A DNA stretch of 32,051 nucleotides from Streptomyces chilikensis (lineage in GTDB: Bacteria > Actinomycetota > Actinomycetes > Streptomycetales > Streptomycetaceae). Location of the stretch: the NCBI RefSeq assembly GCF_001642695.1, contig NZ_LWCC02000005.1, positions 3,371,017 through 3,403,067 on the forward strand, written 5' to 3'. A program made the translations under genes and the position numbers. The notes under the pieces are model-generated. The model searched no databases and was not told the origin of the DNA. It worked only from the letters and a program-made list of their open reading frames with translations. Below are positions 25,684 to 32,051 of the stretch, piece after piece. Numbering within the stretch: position 1 is the first letter of the stretch; the number at the start of each line of letters is the position of its first letter.

Positions 25684-26340
25684 TCAGGCGGTGGCGCCGC
25701 CCGTGTCCTGCGCGGGGCGGCGGAGGAGGAACGCGGCGGCCGATCCGGCGAGGAACAGGGAGAGGACGGAGACGGCCGTGGTGAGCCATCCCCTCCCCAG
25801 CCATTCGCCGCCGAAGTAGCCGAGGGCCACGCTGTAACCGGCCCAGCTGATCCCGGCCAGCACCGACCAGGGCAGGAACTCCCGCACCCGGCGCCGGGCC
25901 ACGCCCGCGCCCAGGCTGACCACGGAGCGGCCGGCCGGGGCGAACCGGGCGACCAGGAAGAGCGCGCCGCCGCCGTGTGCCAGGACCGCCCCGAGCCGTG
26001 CCTGCGCGGTGCGCAGCCGGCGGGAGCGGGACATGACCCGGTGCAGCCGCGGGCCGCCGCGCAGTCCCACCCGGAACGCGGCCAGGTCGCCGAGGACCGA
26101 GGCGGTCGCGGCGCAGATCGTGAGGACGACCAGGTCCCACGCGTCCGCCGTCGAGGCGGCGCCGGTCATCGCGTCGGCGCCCGCCGCGGCGGCTCCCGTC
26201 CCGGCGGCGGCCGCGGTGGCGGCGGCCGCGACGAGCACCCCGCTCGGCAGTACGGGCAGGAACACGTCCAGGAGGACCGAGGCCGCGATCAGTCCGTAGA
26301 ACCACGGGCTGGCAGTCAGCGCCCCGACGCTCTCCCACAC
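25684..26340 (-). CDS. DedA family membrane protein
   Basis: This 218-residue integral membrane protein belongs to the DedA/SNARE-associated (VTT) family, now linked to lipid flipping and envelope stress. The N-terminal helix carries FLPVLPSGVLV. The middle has the conserved GDLAAFRVGLRGG, and the re-entrant region is RFAPAGRSVVSLGAGVARRR. LPWSVLAGISWAGYSVALGYFGG follows near the end in short form typical of DedA. The GTG start at 26340 is chosen because AGGAGA lies six bases upstream; an in-frame ATG at 26421 would add a basic leader without a site. It is divergent from the SOD-like gene. Confidence 0.87.
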   Translation of the reverse strand: MWESVGALTASPWFYGLIAASVLLDVFLPVLPSGVLVAAAATAAAAGTGAAAAGADAMTGAASTADAWDLVVLTICAATASVLGDLAAFRVGLRGGPRLHRVMSRSRRLRTAQARLGAVLAHGGGALFLVARFAPAGRSVVSLGAGVARRRVREFLPWSVLAGISWAGYSVALGYFGGEWLGRGWLTTAVSVLSLFLAGSAAAFLLRRPAQDTGGATA

Positions 26341-26584
26341 GGTTCTCTCCTGGACTTCTATCCCGGCTGTTACCGGGCCGCGGCGTCGCAGGGAGCGGCA
26401 GGAGCGGCCGATGGCGGACACCCGGCAAGACTACGCCGATCAGGTGATTGACGTCCCAGGGGGGCACGTATGTCCGCGAAGTCGCGTTCCTCCATATGCC
26501 GTTGGCGGCGAGCGAGGTGGGGCCGCCTCCCGTACCAACGGAAGGGCAAGCCCACGATGGATCTCTCGGTGAGGAGCGGTGGAA

Positions 26585-27166
26585 ATGGCTGTTCGGGCAG
26601 GCGTGTGCGCGGGTGTCGTGGCGATGGCCGTGCTGGGGGCGGGTGGGGCCGCCGCCGCGGCGGGCGAGGGCGGCGGGCAGGGCAAGGAGAGGGACGGGCG
26701 GCTCGGGTACGCCATGGTGACCGACGGCGTGTTCGCGAAGAAGAAGTCGGCGACGACGGCGTACAGCTACGACAAGAAGCTGGTGCCGCCCGGCTCGTGG
26801 ATCAAGATCGGTCAGCGGACGGCTCCCGGCGGGGCGACCACGGTGTCGCTCCGGGTGAAGGGACTGAAGGCGGGGCACGAGTACGGCGTCCACGTGCACA
26901 CGAAGCCGTGCACCGCCGACCCGGCCGCGGCGGGCGGGCACTACCAGCACAAGCCGTCCACCGACCCCGCGGCGGTGAACCCGCGGAACGAGGTCTGGCT
27001 GGACTTCACGGCCGACCGGAAGGGCTCCGGGAAGGCGACGGCCCACCACGACTGGGGGTTCCGCAAGGGCGGGGCCGCCTCCGTGGTGATCCACGACGAG
27101 CCGGGCTCCTCGGGCGCGCGGGTCGGCTGCTTCACGGTTCCGTTCGGGTGGACGAAGGCCGGCTGA
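26585..27166 (+). CDS. Secreted Cu/Zn superoxide dismutase-like protein
   Basis: This 193-residue exported protein has a signal peptide (about 1-26) and a SodC-like Greek-key domain. HVH (103-105) matches the first two copper ligands and GGHYQH (117-122) the bridging and zinc histidines. Asp140 and His170 (VVIH) are plausible remaining ligands. Cys109 and Cys182 would form the conserved disulfide. The chain is shorter and more divergent than classical SodC, so activity should not be assumed. I prefer ATG at 26585, with GAGGAG eight bases upstream, over the GTG six bases earlier. The last 35 bases overlap the converging DoxX gene. Confidence 0.82.
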   Translation: MAVRAGVCAGVVAMAVLGAGGAAAAAGEGGGQGKERDGRLGYAMVTDGVFAKKKSATTAYSYDKKLVPPGSWIKIGQRTAPGGATTVSLRVKGLKAGHEYGVHVHTKPCTADPAAAGGHYQHKPSTDPAAVNPRNEVWLDFTADRKGSGKATAHHDWGFRKGGAASVVIHDEPGSSGARVGCFTVPFGWTKAG

Positions 27167-27725
27167 GCGGATCCTGCCGCCCGAGCCGCCCCGACCGGCC
27201 GAGAAGGGCGTCCAGGGAGAGGGCGCCCGGGCCGGTGACGGTGAGGAGGAGGAACGACCAGCAGAAGAGGGCGGCCGGTTCGCCGCCGTTCCGCATCGGC
27301 CAGAGGTCACGCGCCTGGTGGACGGTGAAGTACGCGTACGCCATCGAGCCGGAGCAGACCAGGGCTGCGGCGCGGGTCCCGAGTCCGAGGAGGACGAGGG
27401 TGCCGCCGGCGAGCTGGATGACGGCGGCGTACCAGCCCGGCCAGGCCCCGGCCGGGACGGTGCCTCCGGTGCCGTGGGCGCCGCCCAGGACGCCGAAGAG
27501 CGAGGCGGCGCCGTGGCAGGCGAAGAGCAGGCCGGTCACGGCGCGGAAGAGGGCGAGGACGTACGGACGGGCGGCCGGCGCCGTCTCCCGCGCCGCCGTG
27601 CCGGCGGGGTCCGGGGACCGCGGTGCGGCCTCCCCCGGGAGGTTTCCGGAGGCCGGTCCGGGTGCCGCCCCGGACAACGGGTCGTGCGCGGCTCCGGGCG
27701 GCGGGTCGTGCGGGGGTCGGTGCAT
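27132..27725 (-). CDS. DoxX family membrane protein
   Basis: This 197-residue protein has a Pro/Ala-rich disordered N-terminus (about 1-52) and then about four membrane helices with DoxX character: LALFRAVTGLLFACHGAASL, WPGWYAAVIQLAGGTLVLLG, then TRAAALVCSGSMAYAYF, and FCWSFLLLTVTGPGA. DoxX proteins are small membrane proteins of poorly defined role; in mycobacteria one links to thiol and oxidative stress through a superoxide dismutase (established there, only suggestive here). GAGGAG precedes the ATG. It converges with, and overlaps by 35 bp, the SOD-like gene, an interesting pairing given that link. Confidence 0.85.
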   Translation of the reverse strand: MHRPPHDPPPGAAHDPLSGAAPGPASGNLPGEAAPRSPDPAGTAARETAPAARPYVLALFRAVTGLLFACHGAASLFGVLGGAHGTGGTVPAGAWPGWYAAVIQLAGGTLVLLGLGTRAAALVCSGSMAYAYFTVHQARDLWPMRNGGEPAALFCWSFLLLTVTGPGALSLDALLGRSGRLGRQDPLSRPSSTRTEP

Positions 27726-27911
27726 GGGGGCTCCTCGGGACGGGCCGATCGAGGTCAGTGTGATCGGGCCGGGAGCCCCGCACCGGCCGAGCCCCGCCGG
27801 ATCACCGGGGAGGGTGACGGCGGGGCCGGGGGCGGGATGCCGGGGCCGTGCGGGAGGCGGGGCGGCGCGTCAACCCCGGGCGGAGGCGGACGCGCCGGCC
27901 GGCTCGGCGGC

Positions 27912-28562
27912 TCAGCAGCTCGACAGGCGGCTGGTGAGGGCGCTCTTTTCGGCGGAGTCCACGGAGAGGCCGTAGTAGTACTTCACCTGCACCCAGGCGC
28001 GCACGTAGGTGCAGTGGTAGGCGGTGCGGGGCGGCATCCAGGTGGCGGGGTCCTGGTCGCCCTTCGCCTGGTTCACGTTGTCGGTGACGGCGAGCAGCTG
28101 CGGCCGGGTGAGGTCGTTGGCGAAGGTCTGGCGCTGCGCGGTGGTCCAGTTGCGGGCACCGGAGTCCCAGGCCTCGGCCAGCGGCACCAGGTGGTCGATG
28201 TCCACGTCGGAGGCGAGGGACCAGGTGGCGCCGTCGAAGGGCGAGTACCAGCTGCCGCTGGTGGCGGCGCAGGAGGAGTCGGTGACGACACCCGAACCGT
28301 CGCGCTTGAGCACGGTCTCCCGGGTGTTGCAGGCGCCGCTGATGGTGATCCAGTGCGGGAACAGGTCGCGGCTGTAACCGGTCCGGACCTCGGTCTGGAC
28401 CGGCAGGGCGGCGAGGTAGCTGCGGGCGGTGGTGGCGCTGACCGGAGTGGGAAGGGCGGCTGACGCGCTCGGGGCGGCGAACAGGCCCAGGGAGGCGAGG
28501 ATCCCGGCCAGTGCCGAGACTATGCCGAACCGGCGGGCGTGACGCGCGTAGAACTTGGGCAT
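27912..28562 (-). CDS. Secreted HNH-family nuclease (DUF1524 type)
   Basis: This 216-residue exported protein has a signal peptide (about 1-35, ending PSASA) and a GmrSD/DUF1524-like HNH nuclease domain. The catalytic motif is DIDHLVPLAEAW (121-132), with the metal-binding Asp-His pair. It is followed by a downstream NVNQAKGDQDP stretch (162-172) carrying the conserved Asn and Lys. Four cysteines (78, 98, 184, 216) can form two disulfides, fitting an extracellular enzyme. Streptomyces secrete such nucleases for nutrient DNA. A GAGGGA site precedes the ATG at 28562. Non-specific DNA cleavage is inferred from family. Confidence 0.92.
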   Translation of the reverse strand: MPKFYARHARRFGIVSALAGILASLGLFAAPSASAALPTPVSATTARSYLAALPVQTEVRTGYSRDLFPHWITISGACNTRETVLKRDGSGVVTDSSCAATSGSWYSPFDGATWSLASDVDIDHLVPLAEAWDSGARNWTTAQRQTFANDLTRPQLLAVTDNVNQAKGDQDPATWMPPRTAYHCTYVRAWVQVKYYYGLSVDSAEKSALTSRLSSC

Positions 28563-28734
28563 GCGAGGTCCCTCGGGAGGTGGGGAGGTGAAGCGCGGAC
28601 GGACGGCATGCTCTTCGCGTCACGTTGCCGGCGGATGAGCAGCCGGTGAGAAGTTAGCGACGCGTACATGCCAGGACAAGGGGCCCGAGGAGGTTCCGCC
28701 GGGTTCGCCCGGATGTTCGCACCGGACGTTCACG

Positions 28735-28740
28735 TACGAT
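28735..28740 (+). promoter_or_regulatory. Candidate -10 element before the manganese riboswitch
   Basis: TACGAT is a good -10 hexamer that would start transcription at about 28747, right where the riboswitch P1 begins. TTCGCC (28704-28709) is too distant to be a confident -35. Confidence 0.35.
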
Positions 28741-28747
28741 GGGGGAA

Positions 28748-28860
28748 GCGGAAGGGGAGTAGCCCTACGCCGGGACCGTCGACATACTGCTCAGCTCGGC
28801 TGAGCCGGCGCCCGGAGGCCGTGCACCGGTGGGAACCGGACGGCCGGCGAGACCTTCGGC
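28748..28860 (+). promoter_or_regulatory. yybP-ykoY-type manganese riboswitch
   Basis: The leader carries the conserved blocks of the yybP-ykoY family in order: GGGGAGTAGCCC (28754-28765), GTCGACATAC (28778-28787) and GGCGAGACCTTC (28846-28857). GAAGG and CCTTC close the P1 stem. A CTCAGC-TCG-GCTGAG hairpin (28790-28804) and a CCGGT-GGGA-ACCGG hairpin (28826-28839), within a GGCCG/CGGCC arm, fit the variable stems. This aptamer binds Mn2+ and usually turns on exporters at high manganese. The ~98-nt stretch to the GTG start would be the expression platform. The homology call is strong; the switching mechanism is not visible. Confidence 0.9.
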
Positions 28861-28958
28861 AAGCAGTGCATACCCGTGTACGTCCGTGTGTGCTGCCGTG
28901 CCGAGGTGTTCGCAGACGCGCAAGCTCTCGGCGGGGTGGCCCGACCGATTGAGGAACT

Positions 28959-29540
28959 GTGATCAGCATTGGTGTGACGGCGCTCGTCTTCGGCGTCGTC
29001 TTTCTCGCGGAGCTCCCCGACAAGACCGCCCTGGCGGGTCTGGTGCTCGGGACGCGCTACCGCGCCTCCTACGTCTTCGCCGGCGTCGCGGCGGCCTTCC
29101 TGGTGCACGTGGTGCTCGCCGTCGCGGCGGGCAGCGTGCTGACGCTGCTGCCGCAGCAGATCGTGCACGCGATCACCGGTGTGCTCTTCCTGGGCGGCGC
29201 GGCGGTGCTGCTGATGAGGAAGGGCGAGGACGAGGAGGAGATCCGCAAGCCGGAGAACCAGTCCTTCTGGAAGGTCTCCGGGGCCGGCTTCATGCTCATC
29301 CTGGTCGCCGAGTTCGGCGACCTGACGCAGATCATGACGGCGAACCTGGCCGCCCGGTACGACGACCCGCTGTCGGTGGGCCTCGGGGCCGTGCTGGCGC
29401 TGTGGTCGGTGGCCGCGCTCGGCATCGTCGGCGGCAAGGCGCTGATGAAGAAGGTGCCGCTGGAGCTGATCACCAAGATCGCCGCGGTGCTGATGACGGG
29501 GCTGGGCCTGTGGAGCCTCTGGGAGGCGATCGCCGGCTGA
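28959..29540 (+). CDS. UPF0016/GDT1-type manganese exporter
   Basis: This 193-residue, six-helix membrane protein belongs to the UPF0016 (TMEM165/GDT1) cation exchanger family. Each half holds the family motif: ELPDKT (18-23), where most have EGxDKT/EFGDKT, and EFGDLTQ (118-124). Their acidic residues line the cation site. A charged loop (residues 88-101) separates the halves. GAGGAA stands just before the GTG at 28959. The manganese riboswitch upstream argues strongly that the substrate is Mn2+ and that it is induced by excess Mn. A terminator-like hairpin follows. It is related to MntX/MneA-type exporters. Confidence 0.92.
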   Translation: MISIGVTALVFGVVFLAELPDKTALAGLVLGTRYRASYVFAGVAAAFLVHVVLAVAAGSVLTLLPQQIVHAITGVLFLGGAAVLLMRKGEDEEEIRKPENQSFWKVSGAGFMLILVAEFGDLTQIMTANLAARYDDPLSVGLGAVLALWSVAALGIVGGKALMKKVPLELITKIAAVLMTGLGLWSLWEAIAG

Positions 29541-29587
29541 CGCCGCCGCCCTGCCGTCGGACCCCTTCCCCGGATCCTTTCCGTCTC

Positions 29588-29606
29588 CCGGCCCCTCCCG
29601 GGCCGG
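29588..29606 (+). terminator. Hairpin after the manganese exporter
   Basis: CCGGCCC and GGGCCGG form a 7-bp stem with a CTCCC loop, 47 bases past the stop. It is moderate evidence for a terminator. Confidence 0.5.
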
Positions 29607-29686
29607 CCGTCCGCGCCCCGCGGGCAATGCGTGTCCACATGCTGGACCCCGGGGTGGCGGCCGGCCGAAGGGTTTTGTATCGTTGA

Positions 29687-29702
29687 GGAACAAAGTGGTT
29701 CC
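29687..29702. promoter_or_regulatory. Short inverted repeat upstream of the HAD gene
   Basis: GGAAC and GTTCC, separated by six bases, follow a run of T's and TATCGT (29678-29683), which may be a -10. A possible operator, but no regulator can be named. Confidence 0.22.
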
Positions 29703-29772
29703 CGCTCGTCACCCCCTGACCGGCGGGCGGGGCCACCTTGGCCTTCCTCCCCTGTGTCTGGAGCCGTGCCGC

Positions 29773-30444
29773 ATGGCCGTGGGTGCCGCCGTCGAGTTCT
29801 CCGTCCGCGCCCTGTTGCTCGACATGGACGGGACCCTCGTCAACTCCGATGCCGCCGTGGAACGCGTGTGGCGCCGCTGGGCCGCGTCCCAGGGGCTCGA
29901 CGGCGACCACGTGGTCCAGGTGGCGCACGGCCGTCAGGGCCACGCCACGATGGCGCTCCTGCTGCCCGACCGCCCCGCGGCGCAGAACCACGCCGACAAC
30001 GCGTGGCTGCTGGCCGAGGAGGCCGCCGACACCGAGGGCGTGGTGGCGATCCCCGGTGCCCCCGAGTTCCTGGCCTCCCTGCGCGGCGTTCCGCACGCCC
30101 TGGTGACCTCCGCGGACGTGCGGCTGTGCACGGCGCGGATGGCGGCCGCCGGGCTGGCGATGCCGGAGTCCCGGGTCACCGCGGAGGACGTCGCCCACTC
30201 CAAGCCGGACCCGGAGGGGTTCCTGAAGGCGGCCGCCGAGCTGGGCGTCGCCCCGCAGGACTGCCTGGTCCTCGAGGACTCCGAGGCCGGGATCGCCGCC
30301 GGCAAGGCCGCCGGGATGCGGGTGGTCGGCGTGGGCCCGCGGGCCCACGCGCACGGACCGGACGTGGTCGTGCGCGACCTGCGCCGGCTCCGGGTGGAGC
30401 CCGCCGCCGACGGCTCGGTGCTGGTGAGGGCCGGGCGGGACTGA
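29773..30444 (+). CDS. HAD-IA family phosphatase
   Basis: This 223-residue soluble HAD hydrolase has motif I DMDGTLVNS (17-25, nucleophile Asp17), motif II VTSAD, the Lys in SKPDPEGF and motif III LEDSEAGIAAG. It most resembles beta-phosphoglucomutase/sugar-phosphatase relatives (GPP-like, acting on small sugar phosphates). The cap lies between residues 25 and about 95. The chosen ATG has GGAG about 11 bases upstream; an in-frame TTG at 29683 would add 30 residues and is less likely. It is convergent with the peptidoglycan-binding gene. Substrate unknown. Confidence 0.85.
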   Translation: MAVGAAVEFSVRALLLDMDGTLVNSDAAVERVWRRWAASQGLDGDHVVQVAHGRQGHATMALLLPDRPAAQNHADNAWLLAEEAADTEGVVAIPGAPEFLASLRGVPHALVTSADVRLCTARMAAAGLAMPESRVTAEDVAHSKPDPEGFLKAAAELGVAPQDCLVLEDSEAGIAAGKAAGMRVVGVGPRAHAHGPDVVVRDLRRLRVEPAADGSVLVRAGRD

Positions 30445-30494
30445 GTCCGCGAACTCCGGGCGGCGGCCGGGCGCGGCCGCCGTCCGTCCATGGC

Positions 30495-30514
30495 GCGGGA
30501 CCGTCAGGTCCCGC
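30495..30514 (+). terminator. Terminator of the HAD gene
   Basis: The perfect 8-bp stem GCGGGACC / GGTCCCGC has a GTCA loop, about 50 bases after the stop. A second, imperfect hairpin (about 30458-30485) precedes it. Confidence 0.65.
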
Positions 30515-30525
30515 CCGACACGCCA

Positions 30526-30562
30526 CCGGGCCCGGCCCTCATCGCCCGCCGGCCGGGCCCGG
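30526..30562 (-). terminator. Terminator of the peptidoglycan-binding gene
   Basis: The perfect 12-bp stem CCGGGCCCGGCC / GGCCGGGCCCGG (30526-30537 with 30551-30562) has a 13-nt loop, 8 bases beyond the minus-strand stop. Confidence 0.75.
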
Positions 30563-30570
30563 TCAACGCC

Positions 30571-31749
30571 TCAGCGCCATCCGTCCCCGTGCCGGTCGCC
30601 GTCCCACCGGCCGTCGTGCCCGCCGTCGTGCCGGCCGTCGCCGCGGGTGATGGACTCGAGGACCGCCCGGGTCGCCGGGCCGTAGGTGCCGTACTCGTCG
30701 TCCTGGATGCCGTTGATGTACTGGAAGGCGCTGACGCCGTTGCGCACCTGGTCGTCGTACCGGCCGTCCGCGTCACCGCTGTAGAGCCACAGCTCCGCCA
30801 GGCGGCGCTGCAGCTCCGCCACCTCCGGGCCGGTGTCCCCGGGGGCCAGGGAACCGTCACCGAGGCCGGTCCCGCCCTCCGCGCCGTCGGCGGACTGCGT
30901 GGCCGAGGCGCTGGAACGTTCCGCCTCCGGGGTCGCGGTGCGCGACGCCTCGGCGGACGCGGACGCGGAGGCGGAGGCCGTGGCCGAGGGGCTCGGCTCC
31001 GGGGAGGCGGACCTCTGCGGCGGCGCGGAGGTGACGGTCGACGGCTCCGTGGCGGTGTCGGCGGCGACCTCCGGGTCCACGTCCGGCACGCTGACGCGCT
31101 GCGGCATCGAGGTCGTCCGGGAAGGCGTCTGGTACGCGAACAGTCCGCCGGTCACGCCGGCGATCACCGCTCCCACGCCGACCACCGACCCGGCGGTCAC
31201 CAGCGCGACCCGGCGCTTGGGCGTCCGGCGGCGGCGGTGGGTCCCACGGGGCCCGTCGTCCGGGGTCCCGGGATCCCCGCCGGCCGCGCCGCCCTCCGTC
31301 CCGGGGCCGTGCGCCGACGGTCCGGGGGCCGGGAGCACCGGGCCGTCCGGGCCGTCCTGCGAACCCCGGCCGTGGTGTGCGCGGCCGTCCAGTGCCTCGG
31401 GTTCCGCACCGGTCCCCGGGTGCGCCCGCGCCGGTCCGGCGGCCCCGGCCGGTGCCGGCCGTTCCGGGGGCAGCGGGCCCGCCAGGGGCACCGCGGCGTC
31501 CCGGGCGGCGACGACCTCGCCCACGATCACCCGCGGCTCCCCGCCGGCCGCCGCCTCGTCTCCGGGAGGGGTCAGCCCCACGTAGGGCCGGACCCGCAGG
31601 GGGTCGAAGTCCTCGGCCTCCGCGGCCTCCCGCTCGCGCGCGTCACGCAGCGCCTCGGCGGCCAACAGCGCGCAGGCGCACGACGAGGTGTGGTCCGCCT
31701 GGCGCGGCGCACCGCACCCGGGGCACTCGTTCCCCTGGTTCTCGTTCAC
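30571..31749 (-). CDS. Membrane-anchored peptidoglycan-binding protein
   Basis: This 392-residue protein has a zinc-ribbon-like N-terminus (Cys9, Cys12, Cys24, Cys26), a Pro/Gly-rich disordered cytoplasmic stretch, one membrane helix at about 181-206 preceded by an Arg-rich stop-transfer (HRRRRTPKRR), and a Ser/Thr/Ala-rich external linker (about 208-298). A peptidoglycan-binding domain at about 302-367 follows (GDTGPEVAELQRRLAELW, ending TYGPATRAVLESI). The tail is Asp/Gly/His-rich. It probably tethers membrane to cell wall. GTG at 31749 has GGGGAGGG upstream. The domain reads as a PG_binding_1 type; no catalytic domain accompanies it. It is divergent from the truncated gene at 31908. Confidence 0.9.
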   Translation of the reverse strand: MNENQGNECPGCGAPRQADHTSSCACALLAAEALRDAREREAAEAEDFDPLRVRPYVGLTPPGDEAAAGGEPRVIVGEVVAARDAAVPLAGPLPPERPAPAGAAGPARAHPGTGAEPEALDGRAHHGRGSQDGPDGPVLPAPGPSAHGPGTEGGAAGGDPGTPDDGPRGTHRRRRTPKRRVALVTAGSVVGVGAVIAGVTGGLFAYQTPSRTTSMPQRVSVPDVDPEVAADTATEPSTVTSAPPQRSASPEPSPSATASASASASAEASRTATPEAERSSASATQSADGAEGGTGLGDGSLAPGDTGPEVAELQRRLAELWLYSGDADGRYDDQVRNGVSAFQYINGIQDDEYGTYGPATRAVLESITRGDGRHDGGHDGRWDGDRHGDGWR

Positions 31750-31802
31750 GCGACGGTCCCTCCCCTTAAATCTCCCGTGATTATGCAGATTTTCGCCCCC
31801 TA

Positions 31803-31859
31803 CGCGTACGCGGTTCCCGATTGCCGGCCGTCACGGAGGACTCAACGGGCCATAACGGG
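31803..31859. promoter_or_regulatory. Palindrome and direct repeats in divergent promoter region
   Basis: CGCGTACGCG (31803-31812) is a perfect 10-bp palindrome, and AACGGG repeats at 31844 and 31854, ten bases apart. Both lie between divergent starts in an AT-richer stretch; they may be regulatory but are unassigned. Confidence 0.25.
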
Positions 31860-31907
31860 TCACTCCGGCAACGAGGGAACGTGTAGGTCGAGAGCCCGGG
31901 AGGACCC

Positions 31908-32051
31908 ATGGCCGACGACGCACAGGGCGGGACGGACGGCGTCCGGGACCAGGGCCCGCGAGAGGGCTCCGGGGCGCCGCGGGGGCAGCGGGCCACGGCC
32001 GCCGCCCCCGGCACCGCCCACGCCCCGCACGCCGCCGCCCACGGCGGGCCC
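31908..32051 (+). CDS. Start of a gene cut by the right edge
   Basis: An ATG at 31908 with GGGAGG four bases upstream opens a frame that runs to the window end (48 codons). The visible part is a hydrophilic, Ala/Gly/Pro-rich disordered leader beginning MADDAQGGTDGVRDQG. No domain is visible yet, so no function can be suggested. Confidence 0.6.
   Translation, partial: MADDAQGGTDGVRDQGPREGSGAPRGQRATAAAPGTAHAPHAAAHGGP

Noticed and set aside
25010-27310. Long minus-strand frame over the secreted protein, DedA and SOD-like genes
   Set aside because: The genes in other frames have signal peptides, membrane helices or metal motifs; this frame shows only Arg/Gly/Pro/Val-rich low-complexity sequence.

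Overview
The window is high-GC actinobacterial DNA, almost certainly chromosomal Streptomyces. Coding regions have G/C in nearly every third position, GTG starts are frequent, and the run aceE - DUF3052 gene - AhpE-type peroxiredoxin - terD - terD - DUF475 gene is a gene order I recognise from Streptomyces. There are no insertion sequences, CRISPR arrays, integrases or phage genes. Most of the window reads as conserved chromosome with a more variable right half.

Layout. 1-3.5 kb: a possible gene fragment running off the left edge, a DUF4429/SHOCT protein, a DUF1023 alpha/beta hydrolase and a small DUF4190-like membrane protein. 3.5-8.6 kb: a voltage-gated-type potassium channel and aceE (pyruvate dehydrogenase E1) on the minus strand, then a DUF3052 protein and a peroxiredoxin on the plus strand. 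8.6-18.1 kb: a tellurium-resistance-type (Ter) stress island. It holds two terD paralogues, a DUF475/TerC-like membrane protein, a TerA-like protein, a minus-strand TerD-domain protein with a proline/tyrosine-rich tail, and a three-gene enzyme operon: a CitE-like lyase, a giant PRTase-TRSP-StiP-PELOTA fusion, and a HAD hydrolase. Comparative genomics has proposed that such enzyme modules make a nucleoside-like metabolite in Ter-linked stress responses. ECF-sigma-like promoter elements (GGAAC plus CGTT/CGTA) lie in front of both the first terD and the enzyme operon.

18.1-21.6 kb: a 19-bp minisatellite, an FmdB zinc-ribbon protein, a coiled-coil membrane protein, tRNA-Val(UAC), and a short-chain dehydrogenase that has lost its catalytic centre in frame. 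21.7-24.6 kb: a DUF2277 protein, then a two-domain alpha/beta hydrolase divergent from a MerR-family regulator with a dyad operator. 25-28.6 kb: exported and membrane proteins (a secreted His/Arg/Asp-repeat protein, a DedA protein, a Cu/Zn-SOD-like protein, a DoxX protein, a secreted HNH nuclease). 28.7-32 kb: a yybP-ykoY-type manganese riboswitch in front of a UPF0016/GDT1-type Mn2+ exporter, a HAD sugar-phosphatase-like protein, a membrane-anchored peptidoglycan-binding protein, and the start of a gene cut by the right edge.

The most notable items are the Ter enzyme operon with its 848-residue fusion, the shared ECF-like promoters, the manganese riboswitch, the 19-bp repeat array and the internally deleted dehydrogenase.
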